A stretch of DNA of 64,000 bases from Thozetella sp. PMI_491. Taxonomy: Eukaryota > Ascomycota > Sordariomycetes > Chaetosphaeriales > Chaetosphaeriaceae. The notes beneath the pieces are model-generated. The model was not told the DNA's origin, did no database searches, and worked only from the letters and a program-made list of their open reading frames with translations. The stretch covers positions 868,001 through 932,000 of the forward strand of contig MU270032.1 of the NCBI GenBank assembly GCA_021432635.1. The letters are read 5' to 3'. Position numbers and translations under genes: made by a program. Shown piece after piece: positions 56,095 through 64,000 of this stretch; position 1 is the stretch's first letter; every line of letters begins with the position of its first letter.

Positions 56095-57757
56095 TCATAG
56101 ACGACCCCTGTACTTGATCTCGGCGGCTCGAAGCGGTAGGTACAACAAGACGGAGCTAGCGGCCCCCAGCTCCCACGCCAAGTCGCCAGCGGCGGCGGCG
56201 ATAGGGCCTACATACCACACAGAGGACATGGAAGGGACTATGAGGGCCCACGGCACGACGGTGGCAATAATAGCCGGAATACCGGAGGGCAGCGCGTCGG
56301 CGTTGTTCCACGCGGCTGGGTCCATGCTGGCAGGGTTGGACTTGCGGAAGACGAACCACTCGATGAGAAAAACGCTGATGCACGGGCCGGTGATGTAGCC
56401 AGCGATGCTGACGAGGGTGCTCAGTGAAGGCAGGAACGAGGACGACGCGGCGATCCCGATGCCGATCATGGCACCCGCCGTGCATGTCAGAAGCACCACG
56501 CGTGGAACCCGCCGCAGCCACGGGACCACGGCCACCACAAAGAGCGAGATGCTATACATGTCTCGCGCCGAGGTCGTGACAATCGAGAATCCTAAAACCA
56601 CTAAACAGAAACGCCCGAATCCCCCGGCCCGTGCTGTCAGGATCTCCCCTAAGACGCCGCCCAAGCTGCCCTGCTGGTATGCCGCAGCCCACGCCTCGGT
56701 GACAGGAATGGCACCACCAATGGCGGCGCCCAGGATCATCAGAAGCGTGAAGGGCACGTACAGACCCATCAGGCAGTACAGCGCCAACTTGGCCCGAGGT
56801 GCCTGGGGAGGCATGTAACATGCGTAGTCGCCAATGATGGTGCCCCAGGTGGCCATATTTCCAGCACAAATTGCAATGGTGGCAAGATAGGGGGCCGGCC
56901 CTGATGTCGCAGCCGGGGCCTGGTTGCCGAGCTCGCTCCCCGCACAGCCGACTAACACAAGGAGGCATATCGTATTGGGGATCCAGATGTATTGGCAGAC
57001 CAGGTGGAGAGCGGAATAGCCGACAAAGCCGATCAAGCAGGCAATGACGAGAATGAGCGCGACCGCACCCTCGATGGGGAATGTCCCAGGCCTGACTGCC
57101 GAGAGACATTCAGCTCCTCCTACGGCGGCCATCATGCCGAATATGCCGATTTCGATGATGATTATTATGGATACGATGGCATTCGGATATTTACTTCACG
57201 AGCAGGCCCCGGGCCCGCGAATATCAGTATAGTTTCCATCCAGCATAAAGATAAAGGAGAGGTGGACATAGCCTTACCCGAAAACATAGCGGTACTGAAC
57301 CGACTGCCGCATCCCTAGCCGCGGGGCCAGTGTCAAGATGTAGAGCGTGGGACAGATGAATAGCAGCTGCATCGTGGCGATCATGATGGCCGCATCGCGG
57401 AGAGATAAGCCGAACACCAGGGTGGGCGTTGTGCCAATGCTGAGCCTGTTGTTATTGTTCAGCAAGAGAATGACGGCTTCCAGGCGTTATCCAGTGGTCC
57501 TACGGCAAGAGAGACATGAAAGAGCCCCCAAAAAGAGTAAATATGTTGTAGTACTTGGTATGGTTCCGGTCCTCGAGGGGGATGGGCTCCAGCCCTCGCA
57601 TTTCCACACCGGCGGTCGTAAGCTTCTTCAAGAAACTCTTCACAGTGGAAGGAGCCGCATAGTCTTCGATAATGCCTTCTTCCGGTCTTTCCACGCTCTT
57701 GCGTTCGAAGGCTGATGCCTCAATGTCGCACGGGGATTTCTTGGTGTCGTTGTCCAT
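56095..57757 (-). CDS. NCS1 nucleobase/cation symporter (purine-cytosine permease, FCY2-like)
   Basis: Three exons (57757-57516, 57445-57278, 57193-56095) give 502 residues. The cytosolic N-terminus contains RGLEPIPLEDRNHTKYYNIFTL, the typical FCY2-subfamily entry into helix 1. The spliced sequence then reads FMLSIGTTPTLVFGLSLRDA. Further landmarks are LAPRLGMRQSVQYRYVFG, GDYACYMPP (unwound helix 6 region) and SARDMYSISLF. About twelve membrane helices are visible. The first donor is a weak GTCTCT, but the junction keeps both frame and family sequence. Members import cytosine, purines, pyridoxine-type and other small N-heterocycles with protons. Because the gene sits next to quinolone-type oxygenases, the substrate could be a different N-heterocycle. 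That is inference. Confidence 0.93.
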
Positions 57758-58668
57758 GGTGAGGATCAAGGAGCACTTGCAAGCCACTGGACGAATGCAA
57801 GAGCATCCGTCTCAAACCTGCAGGAGCATGCCGACCAGGTATGATATACCAAGCTTGGCACGCGCTGCCCGTAGGTGTGGTCGCTGTCGCGTGCGCCCTC
57901 CATAATTCCATGTCGGCGACTTGACACCCTAGCTTATCTTGCCAAGGCGGGGTTGGGGGGGGGGGGAGGGAGGGGATGGGGGTTGCTAGTGGACCCCTTC
58001 CCTGAGACCTCATCCACCATTAGATGAAGCATTGCTAGAAAAGAGAACTTGGAGACCTCTTCCATCACATACGACCATAACCATCGGAGAACTCGGGATC
58101 CCGTCCGCTCTCCCCTAGATAAGCCGATGAGTGCTGGATTAGTAGTTGGGTCGGTGACGACCAGCGAATACCCGGTGTTGTATGTTTTTTTTGTTCACTG
58201 TAATTTTTGCTGCTCTTATCAACTTTATCTTAGCCTGACGATATTATCTAAAACTTTATATTGCTTCGTATAGCGTAGGACCATGCAGTCCGGAAGCTCG
58301 GCTTCCTTGTTAGATTAACGAAGGCCCCTCATGGTTCTTGGCTGCTCTGGCGGGGCAGAACCATACTACGATGCCATACAGCTCACCAACGGACCAACCT
58401 GATCGAATCGACTCCACATGCCCGCTTGCTTCCCAGAGAACGAGGTTGTGTCGCTATCCCAAACTTAGGGTTGACTTCTTTCTCATGCGATTCCTTCTCG
58501 AGCTGAGGAATAACGTCTAGATCTCCGAGCGGTATCCACGGCCCACAGGTCGCGCTTCTAGATTGCGAGCTTTGCCCGAGATATCGCCAGCTTGCAGTAT
58601 CAACATTATTGAGGATTAACTTGATTGGCTAAATTGCTCTACCAAGAAGCACGATATTCTGTCTCTAC
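57758..58668. other. Intergenic region
   Basis: About 900 bp upstream of the permease and downstream of the dioxygenase, both minus strand. A G-rich tract lies near 57950-57967. No gene recognised. Confidence 0.45.
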
Positions 58669-59478
58669 TTAAGCCCCACGCTTGATTACATCCTCCACCT
58701 GCTCAGCCACTCTAGCCGGTATCTCGAGACTTGGAAAGTGTGTAACACCCTTGAGGTCGGTGTACGAAAACCAAGCATGCTCTTTCGCAAAGTCTTGATG
58801 AGCTTGTCGATACTGGGGATTGTCTAGAGGATGGGAGAAGATATGGCGGATCGGGGGAGGATCTGCAAAGGCGGCCATCCGAGCCATAGGGGACGTCCAG
58901 GTCTTGTAGGCGTCGGCAATGACCCGGCAGGAAAGCGACCACATCGAGTGGCCGAAGCTACCCATGCTATACATGAAGTGGTCTAGAACGGCCTGATTGG
59001 TGCTATGCCCGATCCAGTTGTCGAAGAGTGACTTGCGCGCCGTCCGCCATGTAGCCTTAGGCTGCATCTTCTGCAAGTCTGCCGCGAACTCAGGCGGCGG
59101 CGCCGTCATAATCTGGTCAATCATGACGACGCCGCGTATCCTTGGCTTGCCCACCCGGTTGACTATCTCAAGGGCCGCCCAGCCGCCGTGCGAGTGAGAG
59201 ACGATGTAGAATTCGTCAACCCCAAGGAGGTCTAGAAGGGCCAGTGTGTCGCGAACCTGCTCGTCGACTCCAAAGTCGGGGATATCATCCCGCGAAGGCC
59301 CGTGCCCTCGCCAGCAGACGCGGATAACCCAGTGACTCTTGGCTAGGTAGGGGAGCAAGCTGTCATACAGCCGGATGTCGTGAGCCCACCCGGTGAGGAG
59401 GACGATTGCTGGCCCGTTATCATAGCCCGACTCGTCATAACAGATTTCCGTCCCATTTACCTGCATTGTCAACAACAT
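58669..59478 (-). CDS. Cofactor-independent 2,4-dioxygenase-like protein (HOD/QDO/AqdC family)
   Basis: Single exon, 269 residues (HOD of Paenarthrobacter is about 276). It is an alpha/beta-hydrolase-fold protein with sequence details specific to the ring-cleaving 3-hydroxy-4-quinolone 2,4-dioxygenases: LLTGWAHDIRLYDSLLPYL, WRGHGPSRDDIPDFGVDEQV, VSHSHGGW (His95-Ser96-His97), an Asp at 121, RPIRHIFS-like PPPIRHIFSHP, WFSYTDLKGVTHFPSLEIP with His247. The HSH motif and the THFP His/Asp dyad are what HOD uses to deprotonate its substrate and react with oxygen without metal or flavin, releasing CO and an N-acyl anthranilate. It is transcribed divergently from a FAD monooxygenase that could supply the 3-hydroxyl group. 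A plain hydrolase role cannot be excluded. The family placement is strong; the substrate is inferred. Confidence 0.88.
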   Translation of the reverse strand: MLLTMQVNGTEICYDESGYDNGPAIVLLTGWAHDIRLYDSLLPYLAKSHWVIRVCWRGHGPSRDDIPDFGVDEQVRDTLALLDLLGVDEFYIVSHSHGGWAALEIVNRVGKPRIRGVVMIDQIMTAPPPEFAADLQKMQPKATWRTARKSLFDNWIGHSTNQAVLDHFMYSMGSFGHSMWSLSCRVIADAYKTWTSPMARMAAFADPPPIRHIFSHPLDNPQYRQAHQDFAKEHAWFSYTDLKGVTHFPSLEIPARVAEQVEDVIKRGA

Positions 59479-59864
59479 ACTGCTGATGCTTGTTGGTGAC
59501 CTTTCGTAGCCTAACGAACCAAGTTGGTTATCTGGTGATTGAATGCTGGACCCAGGGCTGGCCTCTCTTGTCTCCTCCTTATATCAGCTTAAAGTCCGCG
59601 TACGGCACTTCCCCGTGGGGCGCGTCACGACCGGCCACCAATCGGCACAAAGCGACAGTCTGTCGCCGATTTGACGGCCCCCAGAATTGATCACAGGTTC
59701 AAGTTCGCCGACTTGTACTACCTAAGAACTTGGCGCCAGAAGACGCTTCACGGGGCAAGAGATGCAATATCAAGCGCTGAATGAAACTCAAAGCTCAAAG
59801 GCTGCCTAGGAATATTCGGCCAGCCTCCCACATTGCCCCATCATCATACCACTTTACCTTCGAC
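59479..59864. promoter_or_regulatory. Shared divergent promoter of the dioxygenase and monooxygenase genes
   Basis: The two start codons lie only 386 bp apart on opposite strands, so one control region probably serves both. It contains a 15-bp palindrome (59652-59666) and a pair of inverted CCG/CGG half-sites with 4-bp spacing (59596-59605), the kind of site bound by Zn2Cys6 regulators. An in-frame ATG at 59781 would extend the monooxygenase by 28 residues; 59865 is preferred because it sits just before the FAD-binding strand. Confidence 0.6.
59652..59666. promoter_or_regulatory. 15-bp palindrome, candidate operator
   Basis: GCGACAG, one central T, then CTGTCGC: a perfect inverted repeat in the middle of the divergent promoter. 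Flanking bases ATCGG (59641-59645) and CCGAT (59666-59670) also pair, 6 bp further out on the left side. It could bind a dimeric regulator. This is inference from symmetry and position. Confidence 0.5.
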
Positions 59865-61297
59865 ATGGATTCTAAGGACGCGAAGCCGATCATCATCATC
59901 GGGGCTGGCCTTGTTGGCCTGACTCTGGCGCAGGGATTGAAGAAGGCAGGGTTTGCCTTCCAGATCTACGACCGAGATAACAGTATCGACGAAAGACCTG
60001 CCGGGTGGGGCATCACGATGCACTGGGCTCTTCCAGCTCTCGATTCTTGTGTGCCCCCTGAGTTGTTTGCCCAGCTCCCCTCTATACAAGTCGATCCTAT
60101 TGAGGGCGCCAAAGGTTAGGCTCTATTTCGTCCGTCTGCTATTTCTGGTAACTCATGGCACGCTTAAGCCAAGCAGCTAACTCCCTGTCAGATCACGAAC
60201 ACTACAAATTCCTAGACTTGTCTACGGGCCAGGACAAATTCGCCATCCCGTCCTCACTCCACTACCGCCTGAACCGCAAGAAATATCGCCAGCTGCTCTG
60301 CACTGGCATCGACGTCAACTGGGGCAAGCGGCTTGTCCAATTTGAGACACGCGAGGATAGCGTAACCGTACACTTTGCAGATGGGGCCTGCGTCGAAGGA
60401 TCGATGCTGCTAGGCGTGGATGGCAAGAACAGCCGCATTAAGCGAGCGCTGATCGGCGACGAGAAAGCGAAGCTCCATCCTCTCCCCGTAGCGTTCATGG
60501 GGACGACACTGCGCCTGTCACCGGAGAAGATGCAACCCTTCCGTGACATCCATCCGATTCTGTGGCAGGGCGCGCATCCGGGATCAGGCTATTACATCTT
60601 CTTCTCCATGCTCTCGACGCCACAGAGCAACGGCAGTATCGGCGCGAACAACGAGTACTACGAAGGCCAGTTTAACATGAGTTGGCTGGTCGAGCGCAAC
60701 GGCGAGCTGCCCAAAACAGCAGCCGAGCAGATCGCCAGGATCAAGAGCGCGGCACTCGTAGACAGCGGCTTCTTTCCGCGTCTGAGAGAGGCCGTCCTCC
60801 ATATCCCCGACGACAGCCCTGTGATGGAGATCAAGCTGGAAGACTGGCCTTCGCAAGAGTGGATGTCGGGAGATGGTCGCGTGTCGTTGGTAGGAGACGC
60901 AGCACATACCATGACGATGTGTAAGGGCTTACTCCATGCCCCTATCAGCCCTTGTCGCTTTTGCTAACCACTGCCTTGACTAGACCGTGGCGAGGCCGCT
61001 AACCATGGAATATACGATGCAAGTAGACTCGTCCACGAGTTAGTGCTATGGAGAAAAAAAGTCAAGAGTCTGGACCAGGCTCTCAAGGATTACCAGACAG
61101 AGGTCATTGCACGGACACATGATGCCGTGCTAAAGAGCCGAATTGCATGCCTCGAGTGCCATGATCTCGACACGTTGCGCCAGGACAGCGCGGTCTTCCA
61201 AGTATCCGGGTTCAATGCGGCTGTGACAGAGATCAGACCCGTCTTCGACATTCCGAGCCAGGTAAGCGCCCCGCCGCAAGCTGTTGCTGTTCTGTGA
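59865..61297 (+). CDS. FAD-dependent monooxygenase (PHBH/salicylate-hydroxylase type, AqdB-like by context)
   Basis: Three exons (59865-60114, 60192-60920, 60984-61297) give about 430 residues. The Rossmann motif GAGLVGLTLAQGLKKAG lies at residues 11-27. The second FAD/NADPH motif is LLGVDGKNSRIKRAL, and the third, GDAAHTMTM-YRGEAANHG, is completed by the second splice. This is the class A flavoprotein aromatic hydroxylase layout: NAD(P)H reduces FAD, which hydroxylates an aromatic or enolic substrate. There is no signal or membrane anchor. The gene is divergent from the HOD-like dioxygenase. In bacterial alkylquinolone degradation (aqd genes) a similar flavoenzyme hydroxylates C3 of the quinolone before the dioxygenase opens the ring. 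A GTAAGC near 61261 could start another intron and change the last 12 residues. Confidence 0.92.
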
Positions 61298-62246
61298 ATT
61301 TATGAGGTATCACTTTCGCACCATAAGCCTAGCCGGCCGCCGGTACAATATACTGTGTTGCCAATAAGTCCGTTCTCGAAGGGCGAAGATAGTAAACGAG
61401 AGCTTGCATTAGTTGATATTGTTGTGAAACTCAATCAAATCTGGCTGGATCTCCTGGAGCATATGCCAAACTTCATATCTCTATCGTAGGCCTTCATTTT
61501 CGAAGTATTTCATGTGCCCTTGCGAGCCTCGAGTCACCCGTTCTAGTACTCAAAATCTATTATGATCCATCGTCACTCCGCGCAAGATACCGCATAAGAT
61601 AGGCTGGGTCTATCCAACAGGGAGCGTAGATCGTCAGGCACTATAACTTACCTACGCTTGCTATGCTAGGTATATAGTCTGCCGGGATACCCAGTAACAA
61701 CCTGATTAAAAAAGATTACATGGGGACCCTATGGAAACGTGGACGAGCGAAACTAGGCCTGATGGTTTGATAAGAAAATGTGGGGCACTGTTGCAAAGCC
61801 TGAGATGTCGGCGACTTGCATCATATCGGCGTCATTATGGGGAGCATATCGCCGATATTTGAGCGTTGCTAATCTACCTACCTAGTCTTTGCCGGCGGCC
61901 CCACCAGGAGCTGAGGAGCATTGCTTCGCCGGATTTGGCAAAGTTCACTGGGTTCCCGGTAAGGCCAGGGTCCACGCCTTTTACGTATCGTTATAGCACG
62001 TATCGGCGGCAATCGAATCAATAGGTGGGTGCAGCTTCCGCAAGTCCACGGTCCGCCCACTGCATGAGCACTCGTTATCACATCGCCACTTTCCCAAAAG
62101 CCAATCCCAAGCTGCCCAGCTGGAGCTGTATCACTAAGGGGTACCTGCCCCTCTTCCGTTAGACCTACACTTGGGCTTAGTCTAACCTTGGCCCGGACGC
62201 AACCTATCTTTTCACTCCCTCTCATTTGGTCATTTGCGCATTCGCG
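61298..62246. other. Intergenic region
   Basis: About 950 bp between two same-direction genes, AT-rich on the left. No gene or repeat recognised; it must include the esterase promoter. Confidence 0.45.
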
Positions 62247-63575
62247 ATGGTCGAAAAAAAACTCCAAGTTCGGCTGCCCGGCGGAAGCATCATAGGGCTC
62301 CAGAAGGATGCTGTATTCCATGCTCGTGGGATACGATATGCGGAGGCCAAGAGATTTGAGACTCCCAAGCTCGTGGAATCGTGGGAGCAGCCCATGGATG
62401 GCACGGCGCCCGCCTCGATTAGCCCACAGAGGGCATCACGCCTCAACTCCGTGACCGGCGACATTGTCCAGGGCAGGCAGATGGATGAAAACTGCCAGCA
62501 CCTCACTATCGCAGCCCCGGTAGACGCAGTCGAAAAGACGGCGAAGTTGCCCGTTCTCGTCTGGTTCCACGGAGGCGCTTGTATTTCCGGCGGGGGGGAC
62601 CTCGACTGCTACGCTCCCCTGGCGCTTGCGAAACGAGGGATGGTGGTGGTGACTGTCACGCATCGTCTCGGCATTCTCGGCTTCCTCCCCATGGACGGTG
62701 TAGCCCCAGCCAACCTTGGCCTACTAGACACGATTATGGCACTGAGATGGGTACAGAAAAACATAGCAGGAGTGGGAGGGGACCCTAGTCGAGTTACAGC
62801 CGGAGGACAGTCTGCCGGGGCCTATTACATCTATTGCATGATGGTTGGCGATGACACCGATGGCCTCTTCCAACGTGCCATCCTTCAGAGCACGCCCTTT
62901 GGGTGGCCGACCATGACCCCAGCCATCGCTGATCGACTCTCTCGAACGGCAATAGCTAGCTTCAAGAACAACCCCCGGACCGCCTCCGTCGAAGAGCTGC
63001 TGGATGTGCAAACGCAGGTACTCCTAGAGGGCAAGCGATTAGGTCTGGCAACCAGCTTCTGGCCGTACATTGGTCAGTACCCCGTCCCGGACCTGGCAGA
63101 GACCACTAGGAGGCTCCAGATGGTAGCTGGGAAGTACAGCATTCTTGTCGGCTGGACCCAGGACGAGGGCACCCCTTTTGTGCCAATGATGCAGTGGTAT
63201 CCCACCTGGGTCAAGCTGCCTTTTCTTGGTTCTATTTGGACGCGCGTAATGAACTGGTGGTACTCCCAATCGGCATTTATATGGCCATCTCAACGTTTCC
63301 ACGACCAGTATCGAAGGGCAGGTGGAAGTTCTTCAACCTACTGTTTCCGATGGAGTCCTCCGGGCAGCTCTCTAGGTGCTGCTCACTGCATTGATCTGCC
63401 TTTTCTCTTTGGATCGTGGCATTCGTGGAAAGATGCCCCGATGCTTCGCGGAGCGGATACCCAGGAGGTAATCGAGCGCCTAGGGGAGCAAATACAACGC
63501 CTTTGGCTTGCGTTCGCTTCTGGCGAGGAGTTTTTGTCCCAGAGCTTTAACATCAACGAAAATTTTCAATTCTAG
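62247..63575 (+). CDS. Type B carboxylesterase
   Basis: Single exon, 442 residues from the ATG at 62247. Motifs are VFHARGIRYAEAKRF, ENCQHLTI (matching the EDCLYLNI signature), VWFHGGACISGGG (oxyanion hole), GGDPSRVTAGGQSAGA with nucleophile Ser189, GWTQDEGTPF and AAHCIDLPFLFG with the catalytic His. It is shorter than many members (about 500-550) and has no signal peptide, so it is likely an intracellular esterase or amidase. Following the monooxygenase in the same direction, it could remove an acyl group, for example from an N-acyl anthranilate made by the dioxygenase, but this is inference from gene order. Confidence 0.92.
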   Translation: MVEKKLQVRLPGGSIIGLQKDAVFHARGIRYAEAKRFETPKLVESWEQPMDGTAPASISPQRASRLNSVTGDIVQGRQMDENCQHLTIAAPVDAVEKTAKLPVLVWFHGGACISGGGDLDCYAPLALAKRGMVVVTVTHRLGILGFLPMDGVAPANLGLLDTIMALRWVQKNIAGVGGDPSRVTAGGQSAGAYYIYCMMVGDDTDGLFQRAILQSTPFGWPTMTPAIADRLSRTAIASFKNNPRTASVEELLDVQTQVLLEGKRLGLATSFWPYIGQYPVPDLAETTRRLQMVAGKYSILVGWTQDEGTPFVPMMQWYPTWVKLPFLGSIWTRVMNWWYSQSAFIWPSQRFHDQYRRAGGSSSTYCFRWSPPGSSLGAAHCIDLPFLFGSWHSWKDAPMLRGADTQEVIERLGEQIQRLWLAFASGEEFLSQSFNINENFQF

Positions 63576-64000
63576 CAGCAAAATAGGTCGCCGTCGTCCG
63601 CGATAATCATTCGTATTCGTCATCGTGCTTTTGGCCGCATAAACATTCTGCGTAGGATTCCCTTTAGGATTCTGTTAGGTGTGTCCTGTACCACCTGGGT
63701 AGGATATAAGTGGAACGCGAATATAGAACGGCAGCTTTCATGAAAACTGCCCATTGATTGCCATGCCTTCATAAATTGACACAGAATATAAGTAGCATGG
63801 AAGAGTAGAAATGTGGATGGGACTATGCTTTGCCGATACCAGTGAAGATGCTAAGGTAGACATAGCACTGCCAAATCGGGCCAGTGCTCTTTCAAATCCA
63901 TGTATCGTGGCCCGAGGCTCCTATACCTTCGCTCGGATGGTCAGGTTCACTGTGCCCTTATTTTTATACTAGTGTGGGTGAGGGTACCGAATATCAGCTA
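63576..64000. other. Right-edge flank
   Basis: The last 425 bp hold 3' flank of the esterase gene and no recognisable coding or repeat sequence. Confidence 0.4.

Noticed and set aside
1-64000. CRISPR arrays, rRNA or tRNA genes, bacterial operons
   Set aside because: None seen; intron-rich gene structure and fungal families show eukaryotic nuclear DNA.

Overview
The window is nuclear DNA of a filamentous ascomycete, most likely a Sordariomycete. Genes are on both strands and carry many short introns (about 47-98 nt, GT...AG, often with CTAAC or CTGAC branch sites). Families such as a highly reducing polyketide synthase, Zn2Cys6 regulators, fungal-only membrane proteins and a GPI-type wall protein fit that. 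No operons, Shine-Dalgarno sites, CRISPR arrays or rRNA/tRNA genes were seen. Exon borders given here were read by eye from splice sites and frame continuity. Protein families were recognised from motifs, without any database search.

Region 1 (1-28 kb). The left edge cuts through a Zn2Cys6 regulator on the minus strand. About 2.4 kb of gene-free DNA separates it from an eight-exon highly reducing PKS (KS-AT-DH-cMT-ER-KR-ACP, about 2636 aa). Two large fungal-specific membrane proteins follow; the second is interrupted by an in-frame TAA. Next come a pogo/Fot1-like transposon remnant, a regulator with half a zinc cluster, a TAP-like secreted or anchored hydrolase, a Val/Gly- and Ser/Thr-rich GPI-type surface protein, and a hemerythrin-domain protein. 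No P450 or other classical tailoring gene lies beside the PKS inside the window, so any gene cluster would extend to the left.

Region 2 (28-33 kb) is repeat-rich and gene-poor. It holds nested inverted repeats resembling a MITE, a decayed kinase-like fragment, and an uncharacterised 386-aa fungal protein with a possible PD-(D/E)XK/DXO-like motif pair.

Region 3 (33-50 kb) looks catabolic. It has an anion:cation MFS transporter, a RidA enamine/imine deaminase, a pyruvate-type class I aldolase (DHDPS/NAL superfamily), a DSD1-like PLP/zinc D-serine dehydratase or D-threonine aldolase, an HSL-type alpha/beta hydrolase, a Zn2Cys6 regulator, an aldo-keto reductase and a second regulator. A dehydratase that releases 2-aminoacrylate beside RidA, which deaminates it, makes chemical sense.

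Region 4 (50-64 kb) holds a CocE-type hydrolase, a six-exon Zn2Cys6/fungal_trans regulator, an NCS1 purine/cytosine-type permease, a close relative of the cofactor-free 2,4-dioxygenases that cleave 3-hydroxy-4-quinolones, a divergently transcribed FAD monooxygenase, and a type B carboxylesterase. The monooxygenase/dioxygenase pair parallels the bacterial aqd alkylquinolone pathway. It shares a 386-bp promoter containing a 15-bp palindrome. This is the most interesting candidate system in the window.
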